64,000 nucleotides of DNA from Streptomyces sp. BK340 (GCF_007827595.1 NZ_VISR01000024.1:1-64000); one strand, 5' to 3'. Numbered from the stretch's first letter, positions 16,651 through 24,759 are shown. Translations and numbers: made by a program. The notes: generated by a model not told the origin, from the sequence alone.

Positions 16651-18093
16651 GTGACGACGATGGGAGCGACGGAGCGGCCGGGCAGGCGCCCGGCCCTCAG
16701 GGGGCCGGGGAGGGGATGGCGGGCGTGGTTCGAGCGCCGCCGCCCGCAACGGCCGTCGGTGCCGCTCCGGCTGTCCCGGCTGTTCAGGATGGTGCGGACG
16801 GTGCGGATGTCCGGCGCGTCCCGGGCGGAGGCTCCGGTCCCCGAACCCTCCGAGAAGATCCAGATCCGGGCCCTGCAGGCGATGTGCCGCCAGGTCTTCG
16901 GCTTCCGGCTGGCGATGATCGTCGTGGCCGCCCCCGCGGCCCTCCTCAACGCGGCCCCGGGCCTGGGCGTCCGCCTGGTCGGAGCGGCGGTGGTCGTCAC
17001 CTTCATGGTGTCGTACGTCCTCTTCCGCGACTGGGAGCGCTTCGGCCCCCTGCTCCTGCGCCACCCCAGCCTGCTCGCGGCCGACACCCTCTTCGGGTCC
17101 CTCCTCCTGATCTCGGCGGGCCCGGACACCACCCTCGCCTACGTCAGCGTGTGCACCCCGCTGCTGGCGGGCCTGGTCTACGGCTGGCGGGGCGCGGCCT
17201 GCTTCGCCTCCCTGCAGTCGCTGATCCTGCTCCTGGTCCACGCGACCCTGAAGTCCGACGGCCGGACAGCCGTGGCCGAGTCGCTCCTCCTGCCCGGCCT
17301 GTGCGTCGTCGCCGGTGCGATGGGGTCGACCCTGCGCAACCTGATGCTCCGCTTCGGCGCGGCCACCCAGGCCCTCACGGCGGTCCAGGCCCGCCTGGCG
17401 GCGACGGAGGCGGTGCACGCGGAACGGGCCCGGCTGGCCCGCGAGATGCACGACTCGGTGGCCAAGACCCTGTTCGGCGTGGCCCTGGCGGCCGACGGCC
17501 TGGCGACGACGGCGTCCGCCGACGCTCCCGACCCGGCCCGCATCCGGCAGCAGGCCGAACTGGTGGCCCGCTCGGCACGCCGGGCGGCCGCGGAGTCGCG
17601 GGAACTGCTGGAGGACCTGCGCCGGGACGAGACGGCTGCGGCGAGGCCGGCGGATCTGTGGACGGAACTGAGCGCACGCACAGCCGACTTCACGTCCCGT
17701 ACGGGCATACCGGCGTCCTGCCGGCCGCTGAACGGCATCCCCGTTCCGCCCGTGCCCCCGCCCTTCGCCCGCCATCTCCTCGCCATCGCCACGGAGGCGC
17801 TGGAGAACACCCACCGCCACGCCTCGGCGACCCGGGTGGACCTCACCGTGGGGATCGACGGTGACCTGCTCCGCCTGGCGATCCACGACGACGGGAGCGG
17901 CCTGCCCCCCGGCACCACCCTCGAACAGCTCCGCCGCTCCGGCCACTTCGGCCTGCTGGGCATGGTCGAGCGCGCGGCCTCGGCGGGGGCCCGGATCCGT
18001 GTCGGGCGAGGGGAGCACGAGCGGGGTACCGAGGTCCGGGTGGAACTGCCGCTGCGCGCCCTCACCGTCGATCCTTCGTCCCGCGAAACCTGA
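16651..18093 (+). CDS. NarL-family sensor histidine kinase in the Tad operon
   Basis: A 480-residue membrane kinase. After a basic, Pro/Arg-rich head come about five to six transmembrane helices (roughly 80-230). A HisKA_3 dimerisation domain follows (REMHDSVAKTLFGVALAADG; phospho-accepting His), then an HATPase domain with the N box ATEALENTHRHA and the G box DDGSGLPPG with FGLLGMVERA. The GTG start at 16651 has GGGAGG 10 nt upstream; an ATG at 16660 is the alternative. It is followed after 13 bases by its response regulator. No sensory domain outside the membrane is obvious, so the signal may be within the membrane. Confidence 0.88.
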   Translation: MTTMGATERPGRRPALRGPGRGWRAWFERRRPQRPSVPLRLSRLFRMVRTVRMSGASRAEAPVPEPSEKIQIRALQAMCRQVFGFRLAMIVVAAPAALLNAAPGLGVRLVGAAVVVTFMVSYVLFRDWERFGPLLLRHPSLLAADTLFGSLLLISAGPDTTLAYVSVCTPLLAGLVYGWRGAACFASLQSLILLLVHATLKSDGRTAVAESLLLPGLCVVAGAMGSTLRNLMLRFGAATQALTAVQARLAATEAVHAERARLAREMHDSVAKTLFGVALAADGLATTASADAPDPARIRQQAELVARSARRAAAESRELLEDLRRDETAAARPADLWTELSARTADFTSRTGIPASCRPLNGIPVPPVPPPFARHLLAIATEALENTHRHASATRVDLTVGIDGDLLRLAIHDDGSGLPPGTTLEQLRRSGHFGLLGMVERAASAGARIRVGRGEHERGTEVRVELPLRALTVDPSSRET

Positions 18094-18106
18094 GAGGAGG
18101 CACCCG

Positions 18107-18868
18107 ATGCAGTACCTGAACCCGCCGGGCCCGGACTCCTTCCCGGCGCCCACCGCCACGGTCCCGCTGCGCCTCGTGGTGGCCGACGACAACCCCGTGA
18201 TCCGTGCCGGCCTCACGGCCCTTCTCTCCGACCGCGAGGACACCACCGTGGTGGCCGAGGCGGCGGACGGCCGCGAGGCGTACGAGGCGGCACTGCGGCA
18301 CCGCCCCGACGTGATCCTCCTCGACGTCCGCATGCCCGGCGTCGACGGAATCTCGGCGTTGCCCCACCTGGTCCGGCTGGCTCCCGTCATGATGCTCACC
18401 TACAGCCACGAGACGGACACCGTGCAGGAGGCTCTGCGGCTGGGGGCGGGGGGATATCTGGTGCACGGGGAGTTCACGGCGGAGCAGCTGGTGAGGGCGG
18501 TACGGGATGTGCGGGAGGGACGGCCGCATGTGACTCCGGGGGCGGCGAAGGCGTTACTGACTCATTTTCAGGCAAGTGCACCTGCACACGCGGAACCCCA
18601 ACTCTCAACTCTTCTCGGCGGGATTCCGCCTCAAAAGCTTTCGCACATGCAATCCGATGTGGGACAGTCGTTTCGGTCGCGGTTCCAACTGAGTGCCAGG
18701 GAGGCGGAGATCATGGACCTCATCGCGTCCGGCATGACCAACCAGCAGATCGCCGCGGCCTGCTTCATCAGCGAGAAGACGGTCAAGAACCACATCAACC
18801 GCATCTTCGCCAAGCTCCAGAGCACGAGCAGGTCGCAGGCGGCTGCGAAGTGGCTGGGGGTGGCGTGA
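18107..18868 (+). CDS. NarL/LuxR-type response regulator with atypical receiver
   Basis: A 253-residue regulator. The receiver domain (about 20-135) has the acidic pair D27-D28 and the phospho-acceptor D73 (LLDVRMPG), but the conserved lysine after the fifth strand is replaced by histidine (GYLVHGEF, H120). A linker of about 50 residues, rich in AT, leads to a LuxR-type HTH (about 190-250, MTNQQIAAACFISEKTVKNH). Codon 150 (18554-18556) is TTA, so translation probably needs the bldA tRNA. The ATG follows GAGAGGAGG. It probably controls the pilus genes around it; phosphorylation signalling may be altered without the lysine. Confidence 0.88.
   Translation: MQYLNPPGPDSFPAPTATVPLRLVVADDNPVIRAGLTALLSDREDTTVVAEAADGREAYEAALRHRPDVILLDVRMPGVDGISALPHLVRLAPVMMLTYSHETDTVQEALRLGAGGYLVHGEFTAEQLVRAVRDVREGRPHVTPGAAKALLTHFQASAPAHAEPQLSTLLGGIPPQKLSHMQSDVGQSFRSRFQLSAREAEIMDLIASGMTNQQIAAACFISEKTVKNHINRIFAKLQSTSRSQAAAKWLGVA
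18554..18556 (+). promoter_or_regulatory. TTA leucine codon in the response regulator gene
   Basis: In-frame TTA (codon 150) at the start of the linker between receiver and DNA-binding domains. It suggests that pilus-locus regulation waits for the bldA tRNA. The 60 bases from 18601 have only 31 G+C (52%), so the linker differs from its surroundings. Confidence 0.65.
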
Positions 18869-18966
18869 GGTGGATTGGGTCCGGGGTTGGGTCCGAGGGC
18901 CCTCTCGCGGGTGCCGTGTCCCCGCATACGTTTTCCGGATCGGAGGCGAGCCCGAAGGGGACCACC

Positions 18967-19164
18967 ATGAGCAACTGGTTCAACACCACCGTCGCGTATC
19001 TGCAGGCCCGAGTTGCCCGCAGCGACAAGGGGCAGACCGCGGTGGAGTACCTCGGCATCATCGCGGTGGTCGTGGCGATCGTGTTGGCGATCACGGGTAC
19101 GAGCATCGGTCAGTCGATCTACGACGCGATCACGACGAAGATCGCCGAAGTCACCGGCGGCTGA
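18967..19164 (+). CDS. flp: Flp-type major pilin
   Basis: A 65-residue Flp/Fap-type pilin. A short leader ends in SDKG, followed by QTAVEYLGIIAVVVAIVLAI: the predicted prepilin peptidase site is G/Q, with Glu at +5 and Tyr at +6 as in all Flp pilins, then one hydrophobic helix. The ATG at 18967 follows a purine-rich stretch (AAGGGGACCACC). It is separated from the response regulator gene by 98 bases, enough for its own promoter, as expected for a highly made subunit. No prepilin peptidase gene is in the window. Confidence 0.9.
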   Translation: MSNWFNTTVAYLQARVARSDKGQTAVEYLGIIAVVVAIVLAITGTSIGQSIYDAITTKIAEVTGG

Positions 19165-19754
19165 TCCGCCCCCGCCGGTATCGCGATTCAGGGCAGGCCT
19201 TCCCCATCTACATCACGGTGGTGGCAGGTCTGCTCTTTCTTGCGTTGGCCTACCTTGCCGTCGGCCAGGCCGCGGTCAACCGGAGTGGTGCCCAGACCGC
19301 TGCTGATGCTGCTGCGCTCGCCGCCGCACAGAACAGGCGAAACCAACTCGCGGCGAAATGGGTGGAGGACGTCCTCGACCCGACCAAATGGAAGGACGAC
19401 TTCCAGGGCAAGGTGCCGCTCGAACCATCGTGCTGGCGCGCGGATCAACTCGCGGCGCAGAACAAGGCCCAGGCACAGTGCGACTCGCCGGATCCGCTCA
19501 CCGTCACGGTCACGGCCAGGGCCGACGAGTCCGTCGGAGAATCCGTCGTTCCCGGGTCCGAGAACTTCCACTCGACCGCGTCAGCCAGAGCCGTGATCGA
19601 ACCCCTCTGCACGTTCGAACTCCCCGGGGAGGGCGCGGGGGGCAAGACGCTGCCGCAACTCACCTGCAAGGACCGGGACTGGGATCTGAATCCGGACGAC
19701 CTCACCGACCTCCCGGGGCCCGAGGATCTTTTCGACGTCCATCTGGCTGACTGA
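19161..19754 (+). CDS. TadG/TadE-like exported protein with non-canonical start
   Basis: A 197-residue protein with one N-terminal hydrophobic helix (ITVVAGLLFLALAYLAV, about 18-35) followed by GAQTAADAAALAAAQ, the signature of TadE/TadG-like proteins. An extracellular part of about 145 residues carries four cysteines. No ATG, GTG or TTG is available in frame near the expected start: the frame meets CTG at 19161, overlapping the pilin stop (CTGA), so a CTG start with a four-base overlap is proposed. The prepilin-like motif GQAFPIY lacks Glu at +5, so the protein is probably not cleaved like a pilin. The start is uncertain; the coding frame itself is clear. Confidence 0.75.
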   Translation: MIRPRRYRDSGQAFPIYITVVAGLLFLALAYLAVGQAAVNRSGAQTAADAAALAAAQNRRNQLAAKWVEDVLDPTKWKDDFQGKVPLEPSCWRADQLAAQNKAQAQCDSPDPLTVTVTARADESVGESVVPGSENFHSTASARAVIEPLCTFELPGEGAGGKTLPQLTCKDRDWDLNPDDLTDLPGPEDLFDVHLAD

Positions 19755-19775
19755 CGTAAAGAAGGAAGCAGAGTC

Positions 19776-20357
19776 ATGAGCATTCGGGTCACAGAGAAGG
19801 CCACCAGGGGGATGGTCGCGCTGGCTGTCGCGGCTGGTCTGGCCCTCGGCGTGGCCGGCTGCGGTGGTGGCGGCGATGACGCCAAGAAGCCGGACCACAC
19901 GGCGTCCGCCTCCGCGTCCGGTGGAGCGAACCCGAGTACCCAAGAGGGGCAGTCGGAGACTCCGTTGGCCGAACTGAAGGGCTCGGACGGCCTGCTCCTT
20001 CAGATCACCTCCGCTCAGCGGGATGCCGGTGGATTCGTCACGGTGAACGGTAATTTGAAGAACGACGGCGCGAACAGCGCTGTCATCCCCTCTGCGCTGA
20101 GCGGCAACGAGACCGAGATCATCAGGAACGGCAGATCTCTCGGCGGTGCCACGCTGGTCGACCCCCAGGGCAAGAAGCGGTACTACGTCCTGCGTGACAC
20201 GGAGGGGCGTCCACTGACCACCACCGGCTTCTCGACGCTCAAGGCCGGTCAGAACCTGGCGGTGTTCATGCAGTTCCCGGCACCTCCGACGGACGTCTCC
20301 GAGGTGGAGTTCCAGCTGCCGACCTTCTCGGCCGCCACCGTCAAAATCTCAGGGTGA
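19776..20357 (+). CDS. Secreted lipoprotein of the Tad locus
   Basis: A 193-residue lipoprotein. The signal peptide ends in the lipobox LGVAGC, with Cys about 29, followed by a Gly/Asp-rich and Ser/Ala/Thr-rich linker (to about 60). The folded part (about 65-193) is beta-rich with LLLQITSAQRDAGGFVTVNG, a pattern like surface DUF4352-type domains, but no family is claimed. It follows the TadG-like gene by 21 bases (AAAGAAGGA ribosome site) and precedes the OmpA-like gene by 7 bases, so it is probably part of the pilus surface apparatus. Confidence 0.8.
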   Translation: MSIRVTEKATRGMVALAVAAGLALGVAGCGGGGDDAKKPDHTASASASGGANPSTQEGQSETPLAELKGSDGLLLQITSAQRDAGGFVTVNGNLKNDGANSAVIPSALSGNETEIIRNGRSLGGATLVDPQGKKRYYVLRDTEGRPLTTTGFSTLKAGQNLAVFMQFPAPPTDVSEVEFQLPTFSAATVKISG

Positions 20358-20364
20358 GGCCAAA

Positions 20365-20988
20365 GTGACCACCACACCCCGCCTCACCCTCACCATCACC
20401 ACCGCAGCCCTCCTCGCCGCCACCAACCTCACCGCCGCCCAGGCCGACGACACCGACCCGAGCAACCCCCCGGTCACCGAACCCTCCGCCACCGCCCCCG
20501 TGAAGATCGACCCCACCGACCCCGACCTCAAGCTCCCCGAGGGCGCCACCCTCGCTCAGCCCAAGGTGCTGGACATCAAGTCGGTCGTGGAAGACCAGAG
20601 CGGGGACGAGCGGCGTGAGGACACCAACGCGGACGTGACGTTCGCCCTCCAGGCCGAGGTGCTGTTCGGCAAGGACAGCGCCAAGCTCGGCGGGGAGGCC
20701 AAGGCCCGCATCGCGACGATCGCCGAGGAGATCAGGAAGCAGAACGCGAGCCAGGTCCGCGTCTTCGGCTTCACCGACAACCTCGGCTCCTCGGCCCACG
20801 GCGACATCCTGTCCAAGCAGCGCGCCAACGCCGTGCAGGCGGTCCTGGACCAGGACCTGAACAGCGCCGACATCACCTTCGACGTACGCGGCTACGGCGA
20901 GCAGTACCCGATCGCCGACAACTCGACGGAGGAGGGCCGGAAGAAGAACCGGCGGGTGGAGGTCTCGTTCCCGCGCACGCAGCAGTGA
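20365..20988 (+). CDS. OmpA-like peptidoglycan-binding protein
   Basis: A 207-residue secreted protein. The signal peptide ends near AQA-DD (residue about 28), followed by a Pro/Thr/Asp-rich linker and a C-terminal OmpA/MotB domain (about 90-205). The domain shows EVLFGKDSAKLGGEAKARI, VRVFGFTDNLGSSAHGDILS (Asp and the conserved Ser/Arg pattern) and RGYGEQYPI...NRRVEV. OmpA-like domains bind peptidoglycan and are found with Tad loci, where they could anchor the machine to the wall. The GTG start has GAGGCCAAA nearby. It ends 5 bases before the convergent DUF3224 gene. Confidence 0.88.
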   Translation: MTTTPRLTLTITTAALLAATNLTAAQADDTDPSNPPVTEPSATAPVKIDPTDPDLKLPEGATLAQPKVLDIKSVVEDQSGDERREDTNADVTFALQAEVLFGKDSAKLGGEAKARIATIAEEIRKQNASQVRVFGFTDNLGSSAHGDILSKQRANAVQAVLDQDLNSADITFDVRGYGEQYPIADNSTEEGRKKNRRVEVSFPRTQQ

Positions 20989-20993
20989 GCCGC

Positions 20994-21401
20994 CTACTCA
21001 CCCACCTCGTAGTCGAACCAGATCCGATGGGTGCCGTCCGCCTCGATCGCCATGCCGCCGGCCCCTCGGATCCCGGCCAGCGCCCCCGTCCCGCTCCCCG
21101 GCACGATCACGAAGAACTCGGACTCGCGGCCTTCCCCCAGGGTCGTCGCCGAGTGGGCGAAGTTGAAGGAGCCGGCCGAGCCGTGGAGGGATCCCTCGAA
21201 GGACTCCATGGCGACATAGGTGCCGGTGGCAGTGGCCTGGTCGTACGCGGCGGTGAACAGCGTGGCCGACACCCCGCTGACCTCACCCTCGTACTGTTTG
21301 CGCATCGTGGCCACCCCGACGGGCACCGCCGTCTCGACCACCGGCCCGGCGACCTCGGCCGGGGTGAACTCCGCAACCTTGAACGTCCCAGATGCTCGCA
21401 T
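20994..21401 (-). CDS. DUF3224 family protein
   Basis: A 135-residue soluble protein matching the DUF3224 beta-barrel family common in actinomycetes: it has YEGEVSGVSATLFTAAY, YVAMESFEGSLHGSAGSFNF, and a C-terminal GAGGMAIEADGTHRIWFDY strand. The start ATG lies at MRASGTF. Family members are short and of unknown reaction, with an allene-oxide-cyclase-like fold suggested. It converges with the OmpA-like gene and lies 53 bases downstream of the DUF192 gene. Confidence 0.85.
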   Translation of the reverse strand: MRASGTFKVAEFTPAEVAGPVVETAVPVGVATMRKQYEGEVSGVSATLFTAAYDQATATGTYVAMESFEGSLHGSAGSFNFAHSATTLGEGRESEFFVIVPGSGTGALAGIRGAGGMAIEADGTHRIWFDYEVGE

Positions 21402-21454
21402 GCCCGGATGCTATGCCGCCCCACTGACAACGGCCCCGGGCCGACGGCCGGCCA

Positions 21455-21835
21455 TCAGGACGCACCGCCCTCCGGCTCGACGTCGACCACCGCCCCCACC
21501 GTCAGCCCCCACCCGTTCATCGCCCCGGCCTCCGCCTCCAGCACATGCCGCGCCCGCAGCCTCGGCCTGCCCAGCCGGCCCGGCTTCATGGTGCGTACGG
21601 CGATGACCCGCAGCCGGCGATCGAGATAGGCGACGTCGATCGCCATCCGCATCCGGAAGGTGTGCACCCCGCCGGCCGGCGACAGCAGCATCACCCCGTC
21701 GACCGAGTCCCGGCCCAGCAGCCCCTTCGTCCGGGCGCGGTACGAGGCCGCGATCTCCAGGGGGAGCGGGACCGGGGTTCCGTCCGTCCGTCGCACGACC
21801 AGCTTGCCCCGCCCGTCCCGCCAGCGCCGACCCAT
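21455..21835 (-). CDS. DUF192 family protein
   Basis: A 126-residue protein with the DUF192 pattern: SYRARTKGLLGRDSVDGVML, GGVHTFRMRMAIDVAYLD, and VLEAEAGAMNGWGLTVGA. In this family the M.....FxMR(Y)PIDV-like core is conserved; its function is unknown, though it often lies near Tad or secretion genes in actinomycetes. The ATG at 21835 has GGAGG 9 nt upstream; an upstream GTG at 21883 would add 16 residues with a poorer site. Confidence 0.85.
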   Translation of the reverse strand: MGRRWRDGRGKLVVRRTDGTPVPLPLEIAASYRARTKGLLGRDSVDGVMLLSPAGGVHTFRMRMAIDVAYLDRRLRVIAVRTMKPGRLGRPRLRARHVLEAEAGAMNGWGLTVGAVVDVEPEGGAS

Positions 21836-21952
21836 GCCCGGCCACCTCCGCCCTCTCCCGGTCGAGGCGACCGTACCCGTCACCGCCCATCGGTGACCCG
21901 CCGCGCGTGTGATCGAGTTTGCGTGACCCCGGTCGATGGCTAGGAAGGCCCC

Positions 21953-22825
21953 ATGACTGGAATTGGTGCCGTATTCCGACCCCAGCTTCCCCCCGAGCGG
22001 CTCCGCGCGGTGGCCCGGCTCGCGGACACCACAGGGCTCGAAGAACTCTGGTTGTGGGAGGACTGCTTCCGGGAGGGCGGGATCTCCACGGCCGCCGCCG
22101 CTCTCGCGTGGACCGAGCGGGTGCGGGTGGGTGTCGGGCTGATGCCCGTGCCGCTCAGGAACGTGGCCGTCACCGCCATGGAGGCGGCGTCACTGGAGCG
22201 CATGTTCCCGGGCCGGGCCGTCCTGACCGTGGGCCACGGTGTGCAGGACTGGATGGGGCAGGTCGGGGCGCGGGCCGCCTCGCCCCTCACCCTGCTGGGG
22301 GAGCATCTCGACGCCCTGCGCGCCCTGTTGCGCGGGGAGCGGCTCAGCGTGAGCGGCCGGTACGTCCGGCTGGACGACGTCGGCCTCGACTGGCCGCCGG
22401 AGCAGCCGGTCGACGTGCTGGCGGGCGCCACCGGAGTCCGTACGCTCCGCCTCTCCGGCGCCAAGGCCGACGGCACCCTGCTCACCGCCTCCACCTCGTC
22501 GGAGGGCGTACGGGAGGCCCGGCGGATCATCGACGAGGGGCGTCGGGACGCGGGGCGCACCGAGCCGCACCGGGTCGTCGTCTATCTGCTGGCCGCGACC
22601 GGGGCCGACGCCGCGGCCCGGCTGCGCTTCGAACTCACCGCCGAGGGGCTGGAGTCGGTCCCCGGCCTCGGGGTCGCGGGGGACGCGGGTGCCGTGGCCA
22701 AGGCGGTGCAGCGGCTGGCCGAGGCCGGTGCCGACACCGTCGTCCTGCAGCCGACGGGGGACGAGCCCGACCCGGAGGGCTTCGTGCGCTTCGTCGCGGA
22801 GGAGGTCCGGCCCCTGGTGCCGTAG
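21953..22825 (+). CDS. LLM-class flavin-dependent oxidoreductase
   Basis: A 290-residue luciferase-like monooxygenase of the F420/FMN class. Visible are the N-terminal strand GIGAVFRPQLPPERL, WLWEDCFREGG, VRVGVGLMPVPLRNV, and VLTVGHGVQDWMGQVGARA, with the typical C-terminal TVVLQPTGDEPDPEGFVRF. The ATG has AGGAAGG 6 nt upstream. It stands alone between a divergent DUF192 gene and a GNAT gene 55 bases downstream. Cofactor (F420 or FMN) and substrate cannot be told from the sequence. Confidence 0.88.
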   Translation: MTGIGAVFRPQLPPERLRAVARLADTTGLEELWLWEDCFREGGISTAAAALAWTERVRVGVGLMPVPLRNVAVTAMEAASLERMFPGRAVLTVGHGVQDWMGQVGARAASPLTLLGEHLDALRALLRGERLSVSGRYVRLDDVGLDWPPEQPVDVLAGATGVRTLRLSGAKADGTLLTASTSSEGVREARRIIDEGRRDAGRTEPHRVVVYLLAATGADAAARLRFELTAEGLESVPGLGVAGDAGAVAKAVQRLAEAGADTVVLQPTGDEPDPEGFVRFVAEEVRPLVP

Positions 22826-22880
22826 GGGAGGCCGGGTGGGACGCGGGGTGTTGTCAGTGGCTGCTGCCACACTGCAGCGC

Positions 22881-23366
22881 ATGACCGACGAACACGGCGA
22901 TGTGCGTCTGCGGGACGTGACGGACGACGACCTCCACGTCTTCCACGACTACGAGCAGGACCCGGAAGCCGTCCGGCGGTCGAGGTTCGCCCCCCGGCCG
23001 CGGGACGCCTTCCTCAGACACTGGCGGGAGCGCGTGCTCGGCGATCCCGACTGCCTCGTGCGGACGGTCACCGTCGACGGCGAGGCGGCCGGCAGTGTCG
23101 TCTCCTGGACGCAGGACGGGCAGCGGTACATCGGCTACTGGCTGGGGCGGCCGTACTGGGCCCGCGGTGTCGGCACCCGTGCCCTCGGCCTCTTCCTGGA
23201 GCTGGAGCCGGTACGGCCCCTGTACGCCGACCCGTTCTCCGGCAACACCGCCTCCGTCCGTCTGCTGGAGAAGCACGGCTTCGAACGCGCCGGCACGGTC
23301 CGGCACGGGGAGGACGAGCACGTTCTGCTGGTGCTCGGCGGCCCGGCTCCCGAGGATCGCGGGTGA
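22881..23366 (+). CDS. GNAT-family N-acetyltransferase
   Basis: A 161-residue RimJ/RimL-like acetyltransferase. It shows VRLRDVTDDDLHVFHDYEQD at the N-terminus, YIGYWLGRPYWARGVGTRAL (the acetyl-CoA loop, with a G-V-G-T variant of Q/RxxGxG/A), and FSGNTASVRLLEKHGFERAG at the C-terminus. The ATG at 22881 lacks a clear ribosome site; the in-frame GTG at 22857 is possible. It converges on the DinB gene with a terminator hairpin between them. Confidence 0.85.
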   Translation: MTDEHGDVRLRDVTDDDLHVFHDYEQDPEAVRRSRFAPRPRDAFLRHWRERVLGDPDCLVRTVTVDGEAAGSVVSWTQDGQRYIGYWLGRPYWARGVGTRALGLFLELEPVRPLYADPFSGNTASVRLLEKHGFERAGTVRHGEDEHVLLVLGGPAPEDRG

Positions 23367-23368
23367 CG

Positions 23369-23397
23369 GCCCCGACGCCGATCGCGGGCGTCGGGGC
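23369..23397. terminator. Bidirectional terminator hairpin
   Basis: An 11-bp perfect stem, GCCCCGACGCC with GGCGTCGGGGC, and a 7-nt loop, between the convergent GNAT and DinB genes. There is no T-tract, as is common in Streptomyces. Confidence 0.75.
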
Positions 23398-23408
23398 ACC
23401 CCCGGTTC

Positions 23409-23921
23409 CTAGTCCTCGGTGACCGGGCGGTGGTCGCCGGTCGCCCCGTCGATCAGCTCACGCAGGATGTCCATGTGTCCGGCGTGCCGGGCCGTCTCCT
23501 CGATCATGTGGACGAGGGTCCAGCGCAGCGAGACGGAGACGTCGCGCCAGGCGGGGCGGCCCGGAGCGTCCAGGGGCAGCTCGGTGATCGTGCGGTCGGC
23601 GGCGGCGCGGGCGCGGCCGTAGAAGGCGACGATCTGCTCCGTCGTCTCGCCGGGGGCCACACTCATGTCCTCGTCCTTGTACGGGTCGAACCACAGGGGT
23701 TCTCCCTCGCGCCCGAACGTCTCCACGAGCCAGCCGTACTCCACCGAGGCCAGATGCTTGACCAGGCCGAGCAGGGTCGTCCCGGTCGGCGTCATCGGCC
23801 GGCGCAGCTGCTCGTCGTCCAGCCCGGCCAGTTTCCAGAGCACGGCGTCCCGGTGCCGGTCCAGGCTCGCGTGCAGGATGTCCTTCTCACCGGCGGTGTG
23901 GCCGGCCGCAGAGGTCGTCAT
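23409..23921 (-). CDS. DinB-family protein (DUF664 type)
   Basis: A 170-residue four-helix metal-binding protein. The DUF664/DinB pattern is present: LDRHRDAVLWKLAGLDDEQLRR, LGLVKHLASVEYGWL (metal His), and RWTLVHMIEETARHAGHMDI (metal His pair). The start ATG at 23921 (MTTSAAGH) fits the family length; in-frame ATGs further upstream add an unlikely head. The family includes mycothiol-dependent enzymes, so a thiol-linked detoxification role is possible but not shown. Confidence 0.85.
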   Translation of the reverse strand: MTTSAAGHTAGEKDILHASLDRHRDAVLWKLAGLDDEQLRRPMTPTGTTLLGLVKHLASVEYGWLVETFGREGEPLWFDPYKDEDMSVAPGETTEQIVAFYGRARAAADRTITELPLDAPGRPAWRDVSVSLRWTLVHMIEETARHAGHMDILRELIDGATGDHRPVTED

Positions 23922-23973
23922 GTGCGCGGAAATTAGCAGGCCCGACCGACAACGCCCTGCGACCATGGCGTTC

Positions 23974-24759
23974 ATGACAGAGAACCGCTCCTATGAACAG
24001 CTGGTTGCCGAGGGTGCCGCCGTGCCGACCGAGGGATGGGACTTCTCGTGGTTCGAGGGGCGGGCCACCGAGGCGCGGCCGTCCTGGGGGTACGCACGGT
24101 CGGCGGGGGAGCGGCTGGCCCGGGCCGAGGCGGCGCTGGACATCCAGACCGGGGGCGGTGAGGTGCTCGGCTTCGCCCTGGGCGGGGCGGGGGAGGCCGG
24201 ACCGGTGCTGATCGCGGCCACGGAGGGCTGGCCGCCGAACGTCGCCAAGGCCACCGCTCTGCTGCGCCCGCGGGGTGTGGTGGTCGTCGCCGCACCGGAC
24301 GACGCGCCGCTGCCGTTCGCCGACGCGGCCTTCGACCTGGTGCTCAGCCGGCACCCGGTGCGGCCGGACTGGGCGGAGATCGCCCGGGTGCTGCGGCCCG
24401 GTGGTACGTACTTCGCCCAGCATGTCGGGCCCAGCAGTGTGTTCGAGCTGGTCGAGTACTTCCTCGGGCGTCAGCCGGACGAGGTGCGCGGCGGCCGTGA
24501 TCCCGAGCGGGAGCGCAAGGACGCCCGGGCGGCGGGGCTGGAGGTCGTGGACCTGCGGGCGGAGCGGCTGCGGATGGAGTTCCATGACATCGCAGCCGTG
24601 GTGCACTTCCTGCGCAAGGTCGTCTGGATGGTCCCCGGCTTCACCGTCGAGGCGTACGAGCCCCAACTGCGCTCCCTGCACGAGCGGATCGAGAAGGAGG
24701 GGCCGTTCGTGGCGCACAGCTCCCGCCATCTCTTCGATGTCCGGAAGCCGACCCCCTGA
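23974..24759 (+). CDS. SAM-dependent methyltransferase
   Basis: A 261-residue class I methyltransferase. The usual glycine-rich motif I is worn (EVLGFALGGAGEAGP at about 65-79), but post-motif strands VVVVAAPDDAPLPFADAAFDLVLSRH (read in parts) and IARVLRPGGTYFAQHVG (about 136-152) are clear. The start at 23974 (MTENRSY) is preferred over an ATG at 23965. No ribosome site is obvious. The weak motif I suggests divergence in cofactor binding. The substrate is unknown. It is followed by a 731-base gap. Confidence 0.8.
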   Translation: MTENRSYEQLVAEGAAVPTEGWDFSWFEGRATEARPSWGYARSAGERLARAEAALDIQTGGGEVLGFALGGAGEAGPVLIAATEGWPPNVAKATALLRPRGVVVVAAPDDAPLPFADAAFDLVLSRHPVRPDWAEIARVLRPGGTYFAQHVGPSSVFELVEYFLGRQPDEVRGGRDPERERKDARAAGLEVVDLRAERLRMEFHDIAAVVHFLRKVVWMVPGFTVEAYEPQLRSLHERIEKEGPFVAHSSRHLFDVRKPTP

